From NCBI GenBank assembly GCA_900549225.1, contig URNP01000032.1, positions 1-13,386 on the forward strand: a stretch of DNA of 13,386 nucleotides. Reading direction: 5' to 3'. Position 1 is the first letter of the stretch; the number at the start of each line of letters is the position of its first letter. Of the stretch, positions 1 through 5,970 are shown piece by piece. The stretch comes from an uncultured Eubacteriales bacterium (lineage in GTDB: Bacteria; Bacillota; Clostridia; Christensenellales; CAG-917). The notes under the pieces were generated by a model. The model ran no database searches and was not told the origin of the DNA. It was given only the letters and a program-made list of their open reading frames with translations. The translations under genes were made by a program, and so were the position numbers.

Positions 1-7
1 CGGCTCG

Positions 8-35
8 CGGCAATACGCACACTTGCGTGTTGCCG
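8..35 (-). terminator. Stem-loop just downstream of uvrC
   Basis: About 5 bp after the uvrC stop, CGGCAA (8-13) pairs with TTGCCG (30-35) and ACGCA (15-19) pairs with TGCGT (24-28). One 1x1 mismatch lies between the two stems and the loop is four bases. No T-run follows on the minus strand before the window edge. It could be the 3' end of the uvrC transcript or simply a spacer hairpin. Confidence 0.3.
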
Positions 36-40
36 TTGCC

Positions 41-1852
41 TCAGGGACGGTTTTTGTTCAATTCATAAATTATTTTCTGCGCAAAGTTTTTGGATATTCC
101 CTCAACCTGTGCCAATTCCTCGACGCTTTTTCTCTTGATTTCTTCCACCGAGCCGAACTCTTTTATAAGTCTTGCGCACGTTTTTTCACCAACGCCGTCT
201 ATGCTTTTCAGCACGCTTTCGCTGAGGTGTTTGCTGCGCAAATGTCTATGGAAGGTGATTGCAAATCTATGCGCTTCGTCACGGATTCGTTGCAAAAGTT
301 GAAGCGCAACGCTATCCTTGGGAAGAATAATCGAGGTTTTTGGGTCGCTACCCAAAAACACTTCTTCTTCTCTTTTTGCGAGCGACAAAATCTCGATATC
401 TTCTCTGCCCGTCTCTTTTTGCGCCTCTTTGGCGTATGCGAGTTGTCCTTTGCCGCCGTCTATCACCAAAAGATCGGGTACGGAAGAAAAACTCTCGTCC
501 TCGCTCGTTGCGATTTCGTTGAGTCTGCGCACAAGCACTTCTTTCATGCACGCAAAGTCGTTGTTGCCTTCAACCGTCTTGATTTTGAACTTGCGATAAT
601 GCGATTTTTTGGGTTCGCCGCCCTCGAACACAACCATACTCGCCACTTTATCCGTGCCCGATATATGCGAAATATCGTAACATTCCATTCTGTTTGGCAA
701 GGTTTTGAGGTTGAGGATTTCTCCGAGTTGCCTTACAGCGCCCTTCGTACGAAGCACCTTTCTTTCCTCTTGCGTGCCGTGCTTCGTCATAGCGTCGTAC
801 GCATTGGAGTGCGCAAGTTCGAGCAACTGTTTTCTCACGCCCTGCTTGGGTTCAACCACTCTGACCGTATGCGCGCAAAGCGTATTTATCGTTTGTTCGA
901 GCGATTCGACGTCCGCCACGTTGTCCGTGACGATTTCGTCGCAAAGCGGTGCGTTGTTTTGATAGTATTGCAAAAGATAACTTGCGATATCCTCGTCGCA
1001 AGATTCGGACACGACGTTTTCTCCGCCCACGAGTTTACCTGCACGCACGACGAGCATACTGATTGCCGACACCACGCCGTTGGTTTCAAACGCAAACACG
1101 TCGAGATTGAAGTCTTTTGGCAGTGCGCTCACTTGTTTTCGCACGAGTTTATCCAAAAGCGCAAGTTTATTGCGATAATTCAGCGCAACCTCGAAGTTCT
1201 CTTCCGCCGCAAACTTCATCATCTTTTCTTTGAGCGTTTTTTCGACTTCGCGATCGTTTCCCTTCAGAAAGTCGATGACTTTTTGCATTTCCGTCTTATA
1301 CTCTTGGTCGCTCACTTTATGCGTGCAAGGCGCGAGGCATCTGCCAAGGTGCATATTAAGGCACGGCCTTGAGGGCTTTGACAAATCGCGCTTACACTCT
1401 CGCACGGCAAACGCCGTATGAATGAGATCGAATATATCCTTGATATTGACGGATTGCATATACGGCCCGAAATACTTTGCCCCGTCGTTTTTGAGTTTAC
1501 GCACGAGTTCGATTCTCGGGTACGGCTCGTGCATATCGATGCGCAAAAACGGATACGCCTTGTCGTCCTTGAGAAGAATATTATATTTTGGCGAGTGTTT
1601 TTTGATGAGATTATTTTCCGTCAAAAGCGCGTCGACTTCGCTTGCGCAAATGATATAGCGAAAATCGGCAACGTGCTCGAGCATTGCCATAACTTTTGCC
1701 GTACGATTTGAAAGATTGAAAAAATACGAGCGAAGCCTGTTTTTCAGATTTTTGGCTTTGCCGACGTAAATAATTTCACCTTGCTCGTCAAGCATCATAT
1801 AGACGCCGGGATTATCCGGGACGTCTTTGATTTTCGCTTTGAAATCTACCAT
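41..1852 (-). CDS. uvrC: UvrABC system protein C (excinuclease subunit C)
   Basis: UvrC is the dual-incision nuclease of nucleotide excision repair; it cuts 3' and then 5' of a lesion marked by UvrB in the cytoplasm. At 603 residues it has normal family length and all expected parts. The GIY-YIG domain has GVYMML...IIYVGKA at residues 16-33. Four cysteines (C153, C164, C172, C176) form the iron-sulfur-type cluster. A UVR coiled segment that contacts UvrB lies near 199-235. The RNase H-like half has MECYDIS with D393, DGGKGQ at 465-470 and RDEAHRFAITFHR at 524-536. Tandem helix-hairpin-helix motifs follow at about 548-600. The start fits the family N-terminus, but no clear Shine-Dalgarno precedes it. 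The gene stands alone, 253 bp downstream of the PI-PLC gene. No GAACN4GTTC LexA box is visible upstream, so SOS control is not supported here. Confidence 0.98.
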   Translation of the reverse strand: MVDFKAKIKDVPDNPGVYMMLDEQGEIIYVGKAKNLKNRLRSYFFNLSNRTAKVMAMLEHVADFRYIICASEVDALLTENNLIKKHSPKYNILLKDDKAYPFLRIDMHEPYPRIELVRKLKNDGAKYFGPYMQSVNIKDIFDLIHTAFAVRECKRDLSKPSRPCLNMHLGRCLAPCTHKVSDQEYKTEMQKVIDFLKGNDREVEKTLKEKMMKFAAEENFEVALNYRNKLALLDKLVRKQVSALPKDFNLDVFAFETNGVVSAISMLVVRAGKLVGGENVVSESCDEDIASYLLQYYQNNAPLCDEIVTDNVADVESLEQTINTLCAHTVRVVEPKQGVRKQLLELAHSNAYDAMTKHGTQEERKVLRTKGAVRQLGEILNLKTLPNRMECYDISHISGTDKVASMVVFEGGEPKKSHYRKFKIKTVEGNNDFACMKEVLVRRLNEIATSEDESFSSVPDLLVIDGGKGQLAYAKEAQKETGREDIEILSLAKREEEVFLGSDPKTSIILPKDSVALQLLQRIRDEAHRFAITFHRHLRSKHLSESVLKSIDGVGEKTCARLIKEFGSVEEIKRKSVEELAQVEGISKNFAQKIIYELNKNRP

Positions 1853-1874
1853 AATTTGTCTATTTATCTATTTT

Positions 1875-2031
1875 ACACGATTCGTGTTTTGTGCGTATAT
1901 CTTCTAAAATTACACATTTCGCAACACTTTTCGTGTTTTATGTCGCTTTTTGTTCAGCCGTTTTTGACCGTTCTGCTTATTTTTTACCACGTTATCGTTC
2001 GTTTTGTAAAAAACCTGTGTACGCTTCGTGT
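1875..2031. promoter_or_regulatory. Cluster of three operator-like 13-mers upstream of uvrC
   Basis: ACACGATTCGTGT (1875-1887) is a perfect palindrome around one central base. ACACTTTTCGTGT (1924-1936) matches it at 11 of 13 bases and GTACGCTTCGTGT (2019-2031) at 10 of 13. All three share TTCGTGTT. On the minus strand the first copy abuts a possible -10 box, TAAAAT (1870-1875). A regulator binding there could block transcription of uvrC. The repeats are seen directly; the role is inferred, and the 253-bp spacer holds no gene. Confidence 0.35.
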
Positions 2032-2061
2032 TCTACATGCGCTTTCCGTTATATCGGTTTT

Positions 2062-2089
2062 GTTTTGAGATTTGACGCAAATCCAAAAC
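2062..2089 (-). terminator. Stem-loop downstream of the PI-PLC gene
   Basis: Eleven base pairs with one bulged base: GTTTTG (2062-2067) pairs with CAAAAC (2084-2089), and GATTT (2069-2073) pairs with AAATC (2079-2083), around a five-base loop. It lies 17 bp past the PI-PLC stop. On the minus strand it is not followed by a T-run, so a classical terminator is uncertain; a 3'-end stabilising hairpin fits equally well. On the plus strand it is followed by T-rich sequence, but no plus-strand gene ends there. Confidence 0.35.
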
Positions 2090-2105
2090 TTTTCATTTTA
2101 ATATC

Positions 2106-3119
2106 CTACGCACACTTACTCTCAAACTCGCTTTTCTTTTCCGGTTTAAGGGTGTTCTTATATTTGTTGAGTGCAATTATCCGTTTCGATTTTTCTGCAC
2201 CGACAAAGTCACGCATCACGATATTCACGCAGTCAAAATAATCTTTGCCTTGCAATGACGAAATAAAACTCGTAGCGTTTTCGTTGTGCGTTCCCTCATA
2301 AAACTGTGGCCCTATTATCAAGATCGGATCTGTGAGTTGCATTTGCATTACAAACAAGCCGCCTTCACTTTGCCTATACTTTTCAACGTATTCGTCGATT
2401 GCCACTTTCAAATACTCTTTTGACGTTTTGCGATTGAGCGAGGAGTCGTAGAAAGATTGCAAACTGCTTCCGTCTCTCGTGCCTTGATCGTTGTTTCTTT
2501 GAAACAAGTAGTTTTTGCCTTCGACGTAATCAGACTTTGCAGTGTTTCCAAACTCGTTGCCCCAAAACACGATAGCCTTTCCTCTTGCCTCGCCGAGAGT
2601 GAGATCATTCACAAATTCGACGTCGGATTTTTCGCCGTCGTTGACAACCATAAGTCCGTCAAGTTTTTCGCAAAGCACTCCGTCAACGCATGCCATAGCC
2701 ACGTCGCCGCCTTTGAAGTGCTGAAAATCGAGGATGAGCGTCTCGCTCGGATTATTTTGCAAAAATTCTTTCACGTCGTCAATTATCGGCTCGAAATTTC
2801 CTTTGGAGATAGGTCCGTGAAATATAAACATATTGCCGTACTTATGTTGCACGCGGATATCGAAATATCTCACGCCGCATTGCATTTGCAATTTTATGCT
2901 CCTATTCTGCGTTCTTGCCGCCCACATCATCTCAACCGTACCCGCGTCGTGCGAGCCGGGGATAACGACGTCTTTCAACAGCGCACCGTCACTGACGTAA
3001 CTCATCCATTCATTCAAAAACTCGTCCGGCAATTGTCTGTCAAGCGCCTTGCTTCCCACGCCGACCATCGAAGCGGCGACGACTATAATGCAAAGCAAAA
3101 CGCATCCGATAACTATCAT
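2106..3119 (-). CDS. PI-PLC X-domain phosphodiesterase, secreted or membrane-anchored
   Basis: The protein resembles bacterial phosphatidylinositol-specific phospholipase C, a TIM-barrel enzyme that cleaves phosphoinositides or glycosyl-PI by acid-base catalysis with two histidines. Visible catalytic motifs are GSHDAG (H57, D58), YFDIRV (D87, R89), IFHGP (H101) and LILDFQHF (about 128-135), with a family-like NIVMRDFVG near 299-307. Residues 1-21 are strongly hydrophobic, so the protein is exported or tethered by its N-terminus. The substrate cannot be read from sequence; many relatives act on other phosphodiesters. The start is doubtful. ATG 3119 has a modest AGGA six bases upstream. A better site, GAGGTGGATTATG, starts at ATG 3144 but is out of frame by one base of an eight-A run (3131-3138). 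With seven A the protein would begin MSKKTGIAMIVIG, a better signal-peptide start. The gene is probably monocistronic, with a good promoter just upstream. Confidence 0.85.
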   Translation of the reverse strand: MIVIGCVLLCIIVVAASMVGVGSKALDRQLPDEFLNEWMSYVSDGALLKDVVIPGSHDAGTVEMMWAARTQNRSIKLQMQCGVRYFDIRVQHKYGNMFIFHGPISKGNFEPIIDDVKEFLQNNPSETLILDFQHFKGGDVAMACVDGVLCEKLDGLMVVNDGEKSDVEFVNDLTLGEARGKAIVFWGNEFGNTAKSDYVEGKNYLFQRNNDQGTRDGSSLQSFYDSSLNRKTSKEYLKVAIDEYVEKYRQSEGGLFVMQMQLTDPILIIGPQFYEGTHNENATSFISSLQGKDYFDCVNIVMRDFVGAEKSKRIIALNKYKNTLKPEKKSEFESKCA

Positions 3120-3160
3120 TGCGATTCCTGTTTTTTTTACTCATAATCCACCTCGACAAT

Positions 3161-3189
3161 ATTTTAGCAGTTATCGGGCGCAAAATCAA
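3161..3189 (-). promoter_or_regulatory. Sigma-A-like promoter of the PI-PLC gene
   Basis: On the minus strand TTGATT (3189-3184) and TAAAAT (3166-3161) are separated by exactly 17 bp. These match the housekeeping consensus at 4 of 6 and 5 of 6 bases. The predicted transcript start is near 3154. That leaves about 10 bases before the out-of-frame ATG at 3144 and about 35 before the annotated ATG at 3119. Confidence 0.6.
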
Positions 3190-3359
3190 CGGCAATGCGA
3201 TTCTTTCTAAACTACGTCGCAAAGATTATTCCCGCGAAAGTTCGAAAATCAAAACAACGAAAGGTACTTTGTTTAAGTCGGCGTTAATACGCAAAAAAAA
3301 CCGCTTCCCGTCAAACGTTTCGGCAGAGTGCAATCAAGAATATTTAGTAAGACGACGTC

Positions 3360-3599
3360 TCACAGCGTTTTATTGCAGAAGCAATTGCTCGTGCTCGTCG
3401 TAGAAGTCGTGTCGAAATCCGAAGAATTGGTAAACGCAAGAGCGGCAAGTATTCCGATCATCACCGCCGTTTCCCGCCTTGAAAAATCTCCGTCTGAGAT
3501 AAACACGATCATAACGATCAGCAAAAACAGATACCAATTGTCCTCAAACACACTCCACCTCTTTGACTTTTTACCACAATATGTCGCAAAATACGCCAA
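3360..3599 (-). CDS. Possible small membrane protein divergent from arsR
   Basis: I do not recognise this 79-residue frame. It starts with TTG, without a good ribosome binding site. A charged N-terminus (CGKKSKRW, residues 8-15) is followed by a hydrophobic stretch (about 22-34), a short polar turn containing DGDFSRRE, and a second hydrophobic stretch (about 46-56). This is the pattern of a two-helix membrane protein. The C-terminus is rich in Thr, Ser and Asn and looks disordered. Codon use resembles the neighbouring real genes, whereas the overlapping plus-strand frame does not look like a protein. It diverges from arsR across 43 bp, so the regulator could control it; that is inference only. 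It may be a remnant or a chance frame. Confidence 0.4.
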   Translation of the reverse strand: MAYFATYCGKKSKRWSVFEDNWYLFLLIVMIVFISDGDFSRRETAVMIGILAALAFTNSSDFDTTSTTSTSNCFCNKTL

Positions 3600-3642
3600 A
3601 GTTACAAAAACTTCGCTTTCATATATGCGCTAAACTCTACGT

Positions 3643-3975
3643 ATGGAAACGAAGATCGATTATCTCGACGAGCAAACCGTCATAGACTATATTCCTCGCA
3701 ACGCAACGCTTCATTCGCTTGCGGAATTTTTTTCAGCGTGCAGCGACGCAACCCGCAACAAAATCATATGCGCGCTTTGCATAAGCGAAATGTGCGTGAG
3801 CGATTTATCGCGAATCCTCAAAATAAATCAAACGACTTGCTCGCACCAACTCAGACTTTTGCGCGCCGCCGATATAGTCACACAACGCCGTGAGGGAAAG
3901 GTCATCTACTATTCTCTCAAAAACAGAAAAATCGAAAACGTCTTGCTTGCCGGCGTGGATTTTCTCGATCTATAA
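3643..3975 (+). CDS. ArsR/SmtB-family winged-helix regulator
   Basis: A 110-residue dimeric repressor type that normally leaves DNA when it binds metal, metalloid or a thiol modifier. Residues 25-95 form the winged helix: SACSDATRNKIICAL, then SEMCVSDLSRIL, the recognition segment TTCSHQLRLLRAADIV (64-79), and the wing RREGKVIYYSL (83-92). The alpha-3 metal site ELCVCDL of CadC/ArsR relatives is here EMCVSDL, so only one of its two cysteines (C51) remains. Other cysteines are C33, C43, C46 and C66, the last inside the recognition helix. No His/Asp-rich alpha-5 site is visible at the C-terminus. The inducer cannot be predicted, and a thiol or redox signal is possible. There is no clear ribosome binding site and no metal transporter nearby. 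It is the only plus-strand gene and ends before a strong hairpin. Confidence 0.94.
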   Translation: METKIDYLDEQTVIDYIPRNATLHSLAEFFSACSDATRNKIICALCISEMCVSDLSRILKINQTTCSHQLRLLRAADIVTQRREGKVIYYSLKNRKIENVLLAGVDFLDL

Positions 3976-4070
3976 TTCGCCGCAAATCGCAATAGTCACA
4001 CAATTTATATAGCAGTCCGAAAAACTTGCAAAAAGCAAGACTCAACTTATGTCTATATCCAAACCTTCCT

Positions 4071-4113
4071 TATGAAAGACAGCCACTCAAACTTTGAGTG
4101 GCTGTCTTTCATA
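4071..4113. terminator. Bidirectional intrinsic terminator between convergent genes
   Basis: A perfect inverted repeat has arms of 21 bp (4071-4091 and 4093-4113) around one central base. The core AGCCACTCAAA/TTTGAGTGGCT is flanked by AAAGAC and GTCTTT, which give a T-rich end on both strands. It lies between the 3' ends of arsR (plus) and the membrane protein gene (minus), exactly where a shared terminator is expected. Confidence 0.8.
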
Positions 4114-4149
4114 CGTCTTATTTTGAGGTAACTACAAATCAAATTTAAC

Positions 4150-4923
4150 TCAATTTCTTCCAAACGGATCTTGCGAATCGTCCTCCGCATCCGTTTTAGA
4201 ATCATCGCTATCGTCTCCGTCCGAGCGTTGCGAATCTTGCAAATCGTCGCCGTTTCCAAATCCGTTATTATCGTCCGAAAACTCGTCAAACGGACTATCT
4301 CCGCTCGGGCGTTCTTCATCGTCATCATCAAATACTTCGCCGTTTTCTTCGTGCTTTGCGTGATGGCTTTCGCTCTTGCGAAGAGCCTTACCGACGACGA
4401 TCGTCATACGTTTATAAATAAATTGAAGCGCATAATCGAGCGCAATCAGCACCACCGTTCCGCCGAGCGCAATCATCCAATATTGTATCTTATCGACAAT
4501 GGACGAGTCGATGACGATATTGTGACAAACGAAGTACAACAGCGCAAGCGCGCCGTTGATATACACGATTTTGATTATGAGTTGCACCCACCGGTTTATT
4601 TTGTCCGAATGGTTGAGCATGATGCCCGATATGATTGCCATCGGCCCGAAGTATACGACGTATCCCATAACCGAAAACACGTCGCCGGCGACCAAAAACG
4701 ACAATCCCGCAGACGCCATGTACGCCAAAATCGACGACAGGTAATATTTTTGCGAAAGCGGAACCATAAGCGCAACGGATGCGGCAATAAAAAACGCAAT
4801 CGTACTGAATCTCACAACGACGCCGAGCCAAACCATAAGCAAAGCGACCGCCGCACTTATGCCGGCAAGCGCAACGCGGTAGACCGCTTCTTGACGTGAG
4901 ATTTTCTTGCGATTGCGTTTCAT
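4150..4923 (-). CDS. Six-helix membrane protein with acidic C-terminal tail
   Basis: I do not recognise a named family for this 257-residue protein. A very basic N-terminus (MKRNRKKISR) precedes about six hydrophobic helices near residues 17-37, 40-57, 62-80, 83-103, 113-133 and 147-168. The positive-inside rule puts the N-terminus, the KRM segment at 171-173 and the tail in the cytoplasm. Residues 191-257 are a disordered tail made mostly of Asp, Glu, Ser, Gly and Asn, with DDDDEE at 199-204 and repeated short DD blocks. The helix pattern recalls small predicted integral membrane proteins and substrate-binding S components of ECF transporters, but I see no diagnostic motif. It is monocistronic, convergent with arsR, and follows the repeat array. 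No Shine-Dalgarno is visible; the transcript may have almost no leader. Confidence 0.85.
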   Translation of the reverse strand: MKRNRKKISRQEAVYRVALAGISAAVALLMVWLGVVVRFSTIAFFIAASVALMVPLSQKYYLSSILAYMASAGLSFLVAGDVFSVMGYVVYFGPMAIISGIMLNHSDKINRWVQLIIKIVYINGALALLYFVCHNIVIDSSIVDKIQYWMIALGGTVVLIALDYALQFIYKRMTIVVGKALRKSESHHAKHEENGEVFDDDDEERPSGDSPFDEFSDDNNGFGNGDDLQDSQRSDGDDSDDSKTDAEDDSQDPFGRN

Positions 4924-4931
4924 AGATATAT

Positions 4932-4960
4932 ATTTTAGATAATTAAGGTTGCAATTGCAC
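4932..4960 (-). promoter_or_regulatory. Weak candidate promoter of the acidic-tail membrane protein
   Basis: TAAAAT (4937-4932) matches the -10 consensus at 5 of 6 bases. Seventeen bp upstream lies GTGCAA (4960-4955), a poor -35 inside the first hairpin arm of the diverged repeat copy. The predicted start would fall one to three bases before the ATG at 4923, so the message would be nearly leaderless. This would agree with the missing ribosome binding site. Confidence 0.3.
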
Positions 4961-5040
4961 AGGCAGGAACGTACTCTGTGTACGTGACTGTTTAGACAAT
5001 TGCGCCTGACGCAGTTATTCGCTCAATAGTGCACTTTGTA
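4948..5040 (+). repeat. Diverged partial copy of the 148-bp repeat
   Basis: This segment aligns with the second half of the two tandem copies. It shares the blocks CGTAC...GTACGTGACT, CTGACGCAGTTATTCGCTCA and TTCGGC at the junction to the next copy. The outer hairpin arms have different sequence but still pair (GCAATTG with CAATTGC, 4951-4957 and 4997-5003). It is 3 bp shorter than the others between CTGACGCAG and TTCGG. Confidence 0.8.
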
Positions 5041-5300
5041 TTCGGCACAAAACCCAACAAAAAATGTGATATTGAGATGAAGAACAAGGAAGAGTTCCTT
5101 GAGACAGATAGGAGCGTACTTGTCGTACGTGACTATTTGGCGAAAGGACTCTGACGCAGTTATTCGCTCAATAGCGCATTTTTTAGCATTCGGCGCAAAA
5201 CCCAACAAAAAATGTGATATTGAGATGAAGAACAAGGAAGAGTTCCTTGAGACAGATAGGAGCGTACTTGTCGTACGTGACTATTTGGCGAAAGGACTCT
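4951..5300 (+). other. Covarying three-part hairpin present in each repeat copy
   Basis: In copy two an outer stem of 9 bp plus one bulge (5091-5100 with 5144-5152), a middle stem AGATAG/CTATTT (5106-5111 with 5133-5138) and an inner stem CGTAC/GTACG (5115-5119 with 5125-5129) stack around a five-base loop. Copy three repeats this at 5239-5300. Copy one forms the same design with other bases: GCAATTG/CAATTGC, AGGCAG/CTGTTT and ACGTAC/GTACGT. Pairing is kept despite changed sequence, and the G.U pairs occur on the plus strand, where the minus strand would have A.C mismatches. A second small hairpin CGCT-CAAT-AGCG (5165-5176) is followed after two bases by six T in copy two. This points to a structured plus-strand RNA or single-stranded DNA, but no transcript is proven. 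Confidence 0.55.
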
Positions 5301-5336
5301 GACGCAGTTATTCGCTCAATAGCGCATTTTAGCAGC
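5041..5336 (+). repeat. Two tandem 148-bp repeat units
   Basis: Positions 5041-5188 recur at 5189-5336 with a period of exactly 148 bp. The copies are nearly identical: I see one change in TTCGGCAC versus TTCGGCGC and a shorter T-run at the end of the second copy. The second copy ends inside the stop codon of the J-domain gene (5329-5331). Short frames inside the array (for example 5099-5302) merely translate the repeat and are not supported as genes. The array fills most of the 405-bp gap between the two flanking minus-strand genes. Confidence 0.92.
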
Positions 5337-5970
5337 AGCGAATCAAGTCGCCCCCCATACACTCACAACAACAATCCGCACACCAAAGCGCTTGACAAGT
5401 GGTGCAAATTCCGTCGGCAACGTCGGAATCGTGTTGGGAGTAGGTACGATTCGAGGCTTGATCGGACTTGCCGTAAACGCCTTGCGAGCCTTGCTTGTCG
5501 TACGGACGAGAACCGTCGATTTTCTTTTTGAGGTTGTCGAGCGCACGCGTATATTTGGTGTTGGAAGGATCCATTTCGATTGCCAATTCCAACTGCTTTT
5601 TGCTGTCGTTGAGCCAGTTCTTTTCGTAGAAAACGATGGACTGATAATAGTGCCACTCTGCACCGCGGTAGGATATTTCGTCAAGAGCGCGTTGTGCCGC
5701 TTCGACGTCTTTGTTGCGGATTGCGTTGCGCACCGCCTCCAAAGAGGAATCGCCCTCGCCCGAAACCGTAGCGGATTCGTGCGAGATTTCCATTGCTTGC
5801 TGATACGCCTCGTCGAGTTGACCGAGCATACGAGCGGCTTGCGCGCCGTTTTCGCCCTCGTCGAAAACGTGCTCCTGATAATAGGCGCGCTTTTTCTTAT
5901 ATGCTTCGAGAATTTCGCTTTGCGAGGAATCCTTGCTTATACCGAGAATCACAAACGGGTCATTCGGCAT
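5329..5970 (-). CDS. Degenerate J-domain protein with nine-cysteine C-terminal tail
   Basis: Residues 4-60 fit a DnaJ-type J domain (DPFVILGISKDSSQSEILEAYKKK, split here as helices I-II) followed by a helix with LGQLDEAYQQAM. The HPD tripeptide that stimulates Hsp70 ATPase is absent; the loop reads YQEHVFDEGE. Classical co-chaperone activity is therefore doubtful. Residues 75-150 look like TPR-type helical hairpins (AEWHYYQSIVFYEKNW, then LELAIEMDPSN). After a polar linker, the last 25 residues hold C189, C192, C197, C200, C201, C202, C204, C212 and C213, including CCECMGGDLI. This is a likely metal-binding or membrane-attached tail. The start has a fine AAGGAG seven bases upstream and overlaps the DUF5685 gene by 22 bp, indicating translational coupling and a shared process. 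The stop codon lies inside the adjacent repeat. Confidence 0.82.
   Translation of the reverse strand: MPNDPFVILGISKDSSQSEILEAYKKKRAYYQEHVFDEGENGAQAARMLGQLDEAYQQAMEISHESATVSGEGDSSLEAVRNAIRNKDVEAAQRALDEISYRGAEWHYYQSIVFYEKNWLNDSKKQLELAIEMDPSNTKYTRALDNLKKKIDGSRPYDKQGSQGVYGKSDQASNRTYSQHDSDVADGICTTCQALWCADCCCECMGGDLIRCC

Noticed and set aside
23..1372. Long plus-strand open frame (449 codons) opposite uvrC
   Set aside because: It lies fully antisense to an intact uvrC and its translation is Phe/His/Arg-rich with no motif; it is a shadow of the codon use on the other strand.
1853..2105. LexA (SOS) box upstream of uvrC
   Set aside because: No GAACN4GTTC site is present; the nearby palindrome ACACGATTCGTGT does not match.
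3328..3633. Plus-strand open frame of 101 codons
   Set aside because: It overlaps the minus-strand 79-codon frame, which looks more protein-like; no domain, and it runs into the arsR upstream region.
5099..5302. Small protein genes inside the repeat array
   Set aside because: The frames are just translations of the tandem repeat, repeat each other, and lack a ribosome binding site.
4948..5336. CRISPR array
   Set aside because: The period is 148 bp with no short repeat alternating with unique spacers, and the copies are nearly identical over their whole length.
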